The notes below the pieces were generated by a model. That model was not told where the DNA came from. It did not search any database and was given only the letters and a program-made list of their open reading frames with translations. Positions 1 to 5,715 of a DNA stretch of 19,477 bases are shown here, in pieces (the stretch's first letter is position 1; each line of letters starts with the position of its first letter). The stretch lies in the NCBI GenBank assembly GCA_017613055.1, contig JAGAES010000075.1, positions 1 to 19,477 on the forward strand, given 5' to 3'. The translations under genes were made by a program, and so were the position numbers. The stretch comes from Lachnospiraceae bacterium (GTDB lineage: Bacteria; Bacillota_A; Clostridia; Lachnospirales; Lachnospiraceae).

Positions 1-294
1 AACTCCTGGCTGACCGGTACCGCCGCATGGAATATGGTTGCCATCTCGCAGTACATCCTCGGTATCATGCCCGATTTCGACGGTCTGAAGGTGGATCCTT
101 CCATCCCGGCTGAGTGGGATGGCTTCAAGGCGGTAAGACAGTTCCGCGGCGCAACCTACAACATCACCGTTAAGAATCCGAATCATGTATGTAAGGGCGT
201 TAAGTCCCTCACGGTTGACGGTCAGGCGGTAGCCGGAAATGTGATTCCGGTACTCGGCGCAGGCGTACACGAAGTGGTTGTAACGCTCGGCTAA
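1..294 (+). CDS. Glycoside phosphorylase GH94, probable cellobiose phosphorylase (3' end only)
   Basis: This is the last 97 codons of a gene that begins before the window; the reading frame is open from base 1 to a TAA. The visible part reads [11 protein letters not shown], then [20 protein letters not shown], then [19 protein letters not shown] and [16 protein letters not shown]. This pattern (WxTGTAxWN, LGIxPxxDGLxxDPxIPxxW, FRGxxYxIxVxNP) is what I know from the C-terminal end of GH94 enzymes, which phosphorolyse cellobiose or related disaccharides to a sugar 1-phosphate and free sugar in the cytoplasm. The substrate cannot be decided from this end; cellobiose is likeliest from the wording, with chitobiose or cellodextrin phosphorylases as alternatives. 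The gene is closed by the terminator at 315-350. Confidence 0.88.
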   Translation, partial: NSWLTGTAAWNMVAISQYILGIMPDFDGLKVDPSIPAEWDGFKAVRQFRGATYNITVKNPNHVCKGVKSLTVDGQAVAGNVIPVLGAGVHEVVVTLG

Positions 295-314
295 TTGAAA
301 TCCAAAACACACGA

Positions 315-353
315 AAAGCCCCCGGACGAATCAATCGTCCGGGGGCTTTCTTT
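315..353. terminator. Bidirectional intrinsic terminator
   Basis: A perfect 15-bp stem (315-329 paired with 335-349) with a 5-nt loop has A-runs on the left arm and T-runs on the right. It sits between two convergent genes, so it can stop the GH94 transcript rightward and the lipoprotein operon leftward. Confidence 0.93.
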
Positions 354-363
354 ACGATATTGT

Positions 364-1593
364 TTATCTGACTTTCTTATAGTAAGTGACTGCTTCATTA
401 TCGTTATCATAATCGAAATAGAAGCGCGCCAGCGAGCCGTCCTTTAACAGCGTGTAAACATATTCGGCATCGGATGTGTACTCGTTTTCGTAAGTATATC
501 CGACCATCCACTTCTCGCCGTCATCCGCAAGCCCCTGCCAGTACAGGAACCGCACATCAAATGTTTCAGTCTGCGGGTCCGGAACAACATCCTCAACCGT
601 AACCGTACAGTCATCATGGAATGTTATGTAGCTGACGGCACCGTAATCCGATGCGGACCACTTCTGTCCGTCCTTCTCTCCGCCCGTGAGCTCCCATTTG
701 CCGTTCAAAGCATCCAGAACATCGTCCGGAACTTCGTAACGGAACGGGTAGTCCTGGAACCAGTCCAGATAATCCGGGAACAGAAGGTTATATGAGGAAA
801 CGACTTCGTCGTCACATTCCATCACCCACGCGAGGTCGAACCCGTCGTCGTATTCGATTTTCCAGCTTCCTAAACCCGCATAATAATCGTAGAGTTCATC
901 GAAATCATCTTCGGTGCACTCTGTATCGTCGATATAGTAATTGATGCTTCCGTCGCTGTTTTCCTGCATCGTGAGAACAATTACCTGTTCAAAACCCAGT
1001 TCTTTCAGCTCGTAGACGCTGAGAATCGTCGTTCCCATTCCCATGTATCCGGATACCACGATACTCTGGCCCTCGAGATAATCGCAGCCGCCGTATGCGC
1101 CGAATGTACCGATTTCTCTTACCTTCGTTCCGTCATACATACAGATATGAACCGCACTTGCATGATAATCTCCGTCCGTCCACCAGAGTTCCGGCGTATA
1201 ATCGCCGTTCAGGAGAAGAAGACCGAAGCGGAATTCCTCCTGCTCATCCGCGCTCATTCCATCAAACTTATCGTCGATGTACCCGGCAAATGCAAGGAGC
1301 GCGATGTTCGGATAATCATAAACAAATTCGTCCGTACTCGGGACAACGGTCGGCGTGGGCGTAGGCGTATTCGGGATCACGGTCGGAATCGGGGTCGGAT
1401 AGTCCGTCGGGTCCGGTCCGTCTGTCGGCGTGGGCGTTTCCGAAATATCTCCGGTAGGCGTAATGCTCGCGGAATGGCCCTTTGTATCACGGGTCTTTCC
1501 CTTCTTCTCCGAAGAATCATCCTTGTCTCCGCATGCCGAAAGGAGCATCAGCAGCAGCGCGAAAACGAGCAACAAAACAACTCTTTTCTTCAT
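364..1593 (-). CDS. Secreted lipoprotein with Thr-Pro-rich linker, unknown function
   Basis: About 409 residues. An in-frame ATG at 1611 exists, but its own first codons (ATG AGG AGG) form the ribosome binding site for the ATG at 1593, so 1593 is the likelier start. Residues 2-20 are a lipoprotein signal peptide (KKR, hydrophobic stretch, LLSAC), with the lipidated Cys at 21. A Ser/Thr/Pro linker containing TPTPTPT follows to about residue 90, then a very acidic, Tyr/Trp-rich globular part. The last ~110 residues (LNGKWELTGGEKDG onward) look like a lipocalin-type beta-sheet domain, which is inference. It is the last gene of the rarA-led operon, 18 nt after the DUF4015 gene and just before a terminator. 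It is probably exposed on the outer face of the membrane; I recognise no enzymatic motif. Confidence 0.85.
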   Translation of the reverse strand: MKKRVVLLLVFALLLMLLSACGDKDDSSEKKGKTRDTKGHSASITPTGDISETPTPTDGPDPTDYPTPIPTVIPNTPTPTPTVVPSTDEFVYDYPNIALLAFAGYIDDKFDGMSADEQEEFRFGLLLLNGDYTPELWWTDGDYHASAVHICMYDGTKVREIGTFGAYGGCDYLEGQSIVVSGYMGMGTTILSVYELKELGFEQVIVLTMQENSDGSINYYIDDTECTEDDFDELYDYYAGLGSWKIEYDDGFDLAWVMECDDEVVSSYNLLFPDYLDWFQDYPFRYEVPDDVLDALNGKWELTGGEKDGQKWSASDYGAVSYITFHDDCTVTVEDVVPDPQTETFDVRFLYWQGLADDGEKWMVGYTYENEYTSDAEYVYTLLKDGSLARFYFDYDNDNEAVTYYKKVR

Positions 1594-1611
1594 AACCTGT
1601 TTCCTCCTCAT

Positions 1612-2928
1612 TTATTCCGGCTCAAGTCCGTCTTTGCTGTATCTTCCGGATGCGTTCCAGAGTTCCCATCCGGCTTCGTATCCGGCTTCATACGTAGCTT
1701 CAATCTGTGCACGTACCTCCGCTCCGCCGTAATCGATGTGGCCGCTTACCCAGCTTGCGGTAAATGCCTGAAGCCACGGCCTTACCTGCGCACACCTTCC
1801 CTTCGCGACATTGACTGCAAGAATCTTCTTCGAGTCTAACATGGCCTTGTATATCAATGCATGCGGATCGGCATCCGGAACGGGGATGTTGTAGTATCCG
1901 CGCGAATAGTGCGACGGGTATACCATCGGGCAGATGTAATCCAGATAGCTGGCCATTTCCGCATAATTCTGTCCTACGGCCGAGGCATCGACGGAGCTGC
2001 TCATTACAACGCCGAATACGTCGACGGAAACGAATACGCCGAGCGGCTTTAAGTTCTCGCAGGCGTACTTGACGAAACCGGTAATCGCAGCTTCCTTGTT
2101 CTCATCCGTCATCTCCGCGCCGAAATCCGCGTCCTTCACCTTAACGTCCGTCGAGAAACGGCAGTAGTCGAAGTTTACTTCGTCAAATCCGAGTCCGGCG
2201 CATACTCTTCCGACCTCGGTCAGGTATTCCCATACCTCTTTATTGAACGGATTCATCCAGGTGTATCCGTTGCTGTCCTTCATCAGCGTTCCGTCCTTCA
2301 TGTGGACGCCGAAGCTCTCGTTACTCCGGACGCTCCGGATATCACGGAAGCACACGACGCGCGCAATCAGATAGACGTTATGCTCTTTAAGGATCCGCAT
2401 TCTCTCGCGGAAATGGTCAAGCATCGGAGCCGTATTCGTCATGCTGTTCAAAAGCTCCGAATCCGTGCTGACGGTGATGAAACCGTCATCGTTCTTGATA
2501 TCGACCACGATTGCGTTGAGCTCGGTAGTGTCGAGAAGATCCAGAAGATAATCCCAGTTCTTGTTCATGGTATCATAGGTGATATACATCCCCTTAACCA
2601 CGCGCCGTTCCCGGTTATCCTCGAAATCCTCCATCCATTTGTCGTCTTCCGAAAGACCTTCCGCGTACCGGTCCAGATTCAGCCCGTACGGGGATACGTC
2701 CGTCCGCTCGACAACCTGAATCGGTACCTCCGTCGGCGTTGCGCCGCCCGGTTTGACCGCATACTCGGTCACGTTGTTTCCGACGTTCTTCTTGTAATAA
2801 GCAAAGCCCGATGCCGTACACAGAAGAAGCGCGAGAATCGCCGCAATCAGCTGTTTCTGCCGGATTGCGCGCCGCGTCCCGGAACGGTATCTGGTATTCG
2901 CTCTGTTTCCGTATCTGTTCCCAGTCAT
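1612..2928 (-). CDS. Membrane-anchored putative glycoside hydrolase (DUF4015 family)
   Basis: 438 residues. A basic N-terminus is followed by one membrane segment (about 26-44) and a Pro/Thr-containing linker. From about residue 110 comes a TIM-barrel-like domain of the DUF4015 putative glycosyl hydrolase family: GMYITYDTMNK, AIVVDIKNDDG (140-149), WMNPFNKEVWEYL (224-236) and FDEVNFDYCRFSTD (248-261). The last resembles the FDExxFDYxRF motif whose acidic residues are expected to be catalytic. Topology suggests an extracellular domain tethered to the membrane. The substrate is unknown; a cell-wall or capsule polymer is inference only. The start has AAGGAG 8 nt upstream. It lies 14 nt after the two-helix membrane gene and 18 nt before the lipoprotein gene, so co-transcription is likely. 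Confidence 0.85.
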   Translation of the reverse strand: MTGNRYGNRANTRYRSGTRRAIRQKQLIAAILALLLCTASGFAYYKKNVGNNVTEYAVKPGGATPTEVPIQVVERTDVSPYGLNLDRYAEGLSEDDKWMEDFEDNRERRVVKGMYITYDTMNKNWDYLLDLLDTTELNAIVVDIKNDDGFITVSTDSELLNSMTNTAPMLDHFRERMRILKEHNVYLIARVVCFRDIRSVRSNESFGVHMKDGTLMKDSNGYTWMNPFNKEVWEYLTEVGRVCAGLGFDEVNFDYCRFSTDVKVKDADFGAEMTDENKEAAITGFVKYACENLKPLGVFVSVDVFGVVMSSSVDASAVGQNYAEMASYLDYICPMVYPSHYSRGYYNIPVPDADPHALIYKAMLDSKKILAVNVAKGRCAQVRPWLQAFTASWVSGHIDYGGAEVRAQIEATYEAGYEAGWELWNASGRYSKDGLEPE

Positions 2929-2942
2929 AACCGGTCTCCTTC

Positions 2943-3212
2943 TTACTCCGTTGCTTCCGCCCCGGCTTCGGCCTCTTCGGCCTCTTTCATCATCGCATTT
3001 ACTTCGAACTCGTCTTTGTGCACGCGGTTATAAACCGAAATCATAATCCATCCGAGCACGGCTACCGCCACGAATCCGAACATTCCCGTGAACAGAAAGC
3101 CTCTCCCGAGGTCTCCGCCTATGAAAGCACCGGCAAATGTCATCCCGATTGATGCAATCTCCAGCACCACAATCAGAATCGCTATCACTCTGGTATACTT
3201 AGTCGTCAGCAT
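2943..3212 (-). CDS. Small two-helix membrane protein, unknown
   Basis: With the ATG at 3212 the protein is 89 residues. It has two membrane segments (about 9-31 and 38-61) joined by a short Gly-rich loop (GGDLGRG), then a charged tail rich in Glu and Ala. A GTG at 3230 would add six residues, but the ATG has a purine-rich GGGAAGGAAAAGGAA stretch directly upstream and is preferred. The first 14 nt overlap the end of rarA in another frame, which suggests translational coupling. No family recognised; the protein may be a partner or anchor for the membrane proteins encoded next. Confidence 0.8.
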   Translation of the reverse strand: MLTTKYTRVIAILIVVLEIASIGMTFAGAFIGGDLGRGFLFTGMFGFVAVAVLGWIMISVYNRVHKDEFEVNAMMKEAEEAEAGAEATE

Positions 3213-4539
3213 TTCCTTTTCCTTCCCCACGTAAGAACGCGAGCCATTCCTTTATCTTCTTCTCATAGCCGAGGTCTCCCGGCTCGTAAAACTTCGTTCC
3301 CTCATACTCCTCCGGCAGGTATCTCTGCGTGCTGAAGTGATTCGGAAACAGGTGCGCGTATTCATATCCGATACCGCGTCCGAGCTTGCCTGCGCCGCCG
3401 TAGTGCGCATCCTGCAGGTACGGAGGAATGGCGGGCGTCTTCTCGTTCTTCACGGCGTCCATCGCCTTGCAGATAGCCTCAACCGAAGCGTTGCTCTTCG
3501 GCGCGCAAGCCACATATGCGGCCGCCTGCGCGAGAATAATCTGCGACTCCGGCATCCCGATCCGCTCTACCGCCTGCGCCGCCGCAACCGCAACCTGCAG
3601 TGCCTGCGGGTCGGCATTTCCGACATCCTCAGCCGCGCAGATCATGATTCTTCTTGCGACAAATGTGACTTCCTCCCCGGCATAAAGCATCCGCGCCAGG
3701 TAATAAACCGCCGCGTCGGGGTCGGACCCGCGCATGCTCTTGATAAAAGCGGAAATCGTATCGTAATGATTGTCTCCGGTCTTGTCATACCGGATGGCAC
3801 GTTTCTGAATGCATTCCTGCGCGACCGCGAGGTCAATCCTGGTCACCCCGTCCGCCCCCGGTGCCGTCGTAAGCACGCCGAGCTCCAGTGCGTTCAGGGC
3901 TTTTCTTGCGTCGCCGTTCGCGACATCCGCAATAAAGTCAAGCGCCTCGTCGGTAATCTCCGCGTTATAAAGCCCGAGCCCTTTCTCCGTATCGGTCATG
4001 GCCCGTCTTAAAAGCCCCGTAATCTCTTCCGCGGTCAGCGGATGCAGTTCGAAAATGATGGACCTTGAAATCAAGGCGCCGTTCACCTCGAAATACGGGT
4101 TCTCAGTCGTCGCTCCGACCAGAATCACCGTTCCGTCTTCCACATACGGAAGCAGATAGTCCTGCTGGCTCTTATTAAACCGGTGTATCTCATCTATAAA
4201 CAGAATCGTCCGCCGTCCGTTCATGCCGAGAAGCTGCTTCGCTTCTTCGACGACGTCCTCCATATCCTTCTTGCCGGCCGACGTCGCGTTAATCTGCCGG
4301 AATTCACCCTTCGTCGTGTTGGCAATCACCCTTGCAAGCGTTGTCTTGCCGGTCCCGGGCGGTCCGTAGAAGATAACCGACCTCAGCTGGTCCGCGGAAA
4401 TTGCCCGGTATAAAAGCTTATCCTTACCGATGATATGCGACTGCCCGACAACCTCATCGAGCGTCTCCGGCCGCATCCTCGACGCAAGCGGTGCCTGTTT
4501 CTTCGACGCATTCTCATGCATATACTGAAATAAATCCAT
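3199..4539 (-). CDS. rarA: Replication-associated recombination protein A (MgsA/RarA AAA+ ATPase)
   Basis: 446 residues, the normal length for RarA. The AAA+ core is complete: GQSHIIG near 32-38, Walker A GPPGTGKTT at 59-67, Walker B ILFIDE at 112-117, sensor-1 Asn at 147 in VGATTENP, and an arginine-finger candidate R159 in ALISRS. The C-terminal half carries the RarA family signatures SDPDAAVYYLARML, AAEDVGNADPQAL and the end motif YLPEEYEGTKFYEPGDLGYE. The family acts at stalled replication forks as a tetrameric clamp-loader-like ATPase. The ribosome binding site is modest (GAAAGG about 10 nt upstream). It is the first gene of a four-gene leftward operon; the other members look envelope-related, so the grouping may be positional rather than functional. 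Confidence 0.96.
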   Translation of the reverse strand: MDLFQYMHENASKKQAPLASRMRPETLDEVVGQSHIIGKDKLLYRAISADQLRSVIFYGPPGTGKTTLARVIANTTKGEFRQINATSAGKKDMEDVVEEAKQLLGMNGRRTILFIDEIHRFNKSQQDYLLPYVEDGTVILVGATTENPYFEVNGALISRSIIFELHPLTAEEITGLLRRAMTDTEKGLGLYNAEITDEALDFIADVANGDARKALNALELGVLTTAPGADGVTRIDLAVAQECIQKRAIRYDKTGDNHYDTISAFIKSMRGSDPDAAVYYLARMLYAGEEVTFVARRIMICAAEDVGNADPQALQVAVAAAQAVERIGMPESQIILAQAAAYVACAPKSNASVEAICKAMDAVKNEKTPAIPPYLQDAHYGGAGKLGRGIGYEYAHLFPNHFSTQRYLPEEYEGTKFYEPGDLGYEKKIKEWLAFLRGEGKGNADD

Positions 4540-4565
4540 AGAGTCCGCGCCTTTCTGTCAAGTGT

Positions 4566-4594
4566 TTGTCATTTTCCGGAAAATGTGATATAGT
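4566..4594 (+). promoter_or_regulatory. Sigma-A promoter of the DUF4250 gene with embedded palindrome
   Basis: TTGTCA at 4566-4571, a 17-nt spacer, and TATAGT at 4589-4594 with an extended -10 TG (4586-4587). The predicted transcript starts near 4601 and its leader holds a 6-bp hairpin (4602-4607 with 4612-4617) just before the ribosome binding site. A perfect 16-bp palindrome (4570-4585) fills most of the spacer, as an operator would. Confidence 0.72.
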
Positions 4595-4632
4595 CTCTTC
4601 GGCGGACCTAAGTCCGCGAAAGGAGATTCCTT

Positions 4633-4809
4633 ATGTACCTTCCGTCCGATCCGGCCGTTCTTCTCTCCGTCGTCAACACGAAGCTCCGGGATTTCTACGA
4701 GAGCCTCGACGAGCTGTGCGACGCGGAAGACCTGAACGAAACGGAACTGATTGAAAAACTCGCCGAAGCGGGTTACGCTTATGACCGGGAGCAGAACCGT
4801 TTTCATTGA
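4633..4809 (+). CDS. DUF4250 domain small protein
   Basis: A 58-residue gene that length filters easily miss. AAAGGAGA at 4619-4626 lies 6 nt before the ATG. The product begins MYLPSDPAVLLSVVNTKLRD, continues with FYESLDELCDAEDLNETELI and ends YAYDREQNRFH. DPxxLLSxVNTKLRD, SLDxLC and YxYDxxQNxF are the conserved features I associate with DUF4250, a small soluble family widespread in Clostridia and Bacteroidetes and of unknown role. It has its own good promoter and diverges from rarA. An 82-codon frame on the other strand over the same bases, also preceded by a GGGAGGA site, is considered antisense because this strand matches a known family. Confidence 0.9.
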   Translation: MYLPSDPAVLLSVVNTKLRDFYESLDELCDAEDLNETELIEKLAEAGYAYDREQNRFH

Positions 4810-4833
4810 TTCCTCCCGTGCACATACACAATT

Positions 4834-4862
4834 ATTATAGCACGAATTCCGTTCCATTACAA
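4834..4862 (-). promoter_or_regulatory. Consensus-like leftward promoter upstream of and antisense to DUF4250
   Basis: Reading the minus strand: TTGTAA (4857-4862), a 17-nt spacer, and a perfect TATAAT (4834-4839) with extended -10 TGC. Predicted start is near 4827. Its transcript would cross the whole DUF4250 gene in antisense and reach rarA after a leader of about 290 nt. No equally good promoter is visible closer to rarA. Confidence 0.6.
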
Positions 4863-4907
4863 CACTATTACGGAGCGCCTCCGGCTGCTCCCGAAAGGAC
4901 CGAAACC

Positions 4908-5558
4908 TTGCAGACTCCGATTCTTTTCCTGAAGGAAGGCGGACAGGGCGAAATCGTCGAGAAACGTTCCCGTTTCATTGCGACGCTTTGTCCCGTGACA
5001 ACCGAAGAGGAAGCCCAGGCTTTCATCGAATCGATGAAGAAGCGCTACTGGGATGCCCGCCACAACTGCTCCGCCTACGTCCTCGGGGACAATGCGGAAA
5101 CAACCCGCTGCAGCGATGACGGAGAGCCCCCGCATACGGCCGGAAGACCGATGCTTGACGCTCTTCTTGCTTCCGGCGTTCGGAATGCCTGCGTTGTCGT
5201 GACGCGTTATTTCGGCGGGATTCTTCTCGGGACGGGCGGTCTGGTCCGCGCCTACCGGGACGCCGTGAACGAAGGGCTTAAAGCCTGCCGGATTTCGGAG
5301 AAACGGACCGGCGTTCCCGTTACGCTTACAACCGATTACACCGGAATCGGAAAGATTCTGTTCCTTGCGGGGGCAGGCTCCTACCCGATTCTTTCATCCG
5401 ATTACGCGGAGCAGGTTACCGTTTCTTTACTGATACCTCCCGAAGAGCTGTCCTCATTTACCGCGGACGTAAAGGACGCGACCGCGGGCAAGGCGGAGTG
5501 CGTCACCGGCGATCCGGTATCCTATGCAATGACGGACGGATCATGCGAAATCCTCTGA
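4908..5558 (+). CDS. YigZ/IMPACT family protein (UPF0029), TTG start
   Basis: About 216 residues from a TTG at 4908. The frame stays open upstream to an ATG at 4806, but that ATG overlaps the DUF4250 stop and the extra residues look non-coding; the TTG has AAAGGA 8 nt upstream and gives the family's usual length and N-terminus (QTPILFLKEGGQGEIVEKRS). The N-terminal IMPACT domain shows RSRFIATLCPV, AYVLGDN, DDGEPPHTAGRPML and the signature TRYFGGILLGTGGLVRAY (about 99-116). The C-terminal DUF1949 part follows (DYTGIGKILFLAGAG). The eukaryotic homologue IMPACT regulates the Gcn2 kinase; the bacterial role is unsettled. It lies 98 nt after the DUF4250 gene. Confidence 0.9.
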   Translation: MQTPILFLKEGGQGEIVEKRSRFIATLCPVTTEEEAQAFIESMKKRYWDARHNCSAYVLGDNAETTRCSDDGEPPHTAGRPMLDALLASGVRNACVVVTRYFGGILLGTGGLVRAYRDAVNEGLKACRISEKRTGVPVTLTTDYTGIGKILFLAGAGSYPILSSDYAEQVTVSLLIPPEELSSFTADVKDATAGKAECVTGDPVSYAMTDGSCEIL

Positions 5559-5629
5559 ACTGTTTCGAAAATGTTACATATCTTGTGGTTCGCGCGCGAA
5601 AACTTAACAAAATGTAATATCCCCGACAG

Positions 5630-5659
5630 TTTACAAACCACGGCGGAATATGGTATATT
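5630..5659 (+). promoter_or_regulatory. Promoter of the PBP operon
   Basis: TTTACA at 5630-5635, an 18-nt spacer, and TATATT at 5654-5659 with extended -10 TGG. Predicted start is near 5666, which rules out the most upstream in-frame ATG of the PBP gene at 5650. Confidence 0.62.
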
Positions 5660-5715
5660 ATTGGAAGATGGGGCAGAATGCCGGAAACTTTGAAAAGGAA
5701 GTATTACATTTTCCC

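Noticed and set aside
4558..4857. A 99-codon minus-strand frame, including an ATG at 4806 after GGGAGGA
   Set aside because: It is antisense to DUF4250, which matches a known family; kept only as part of the antisense-transcript finding.
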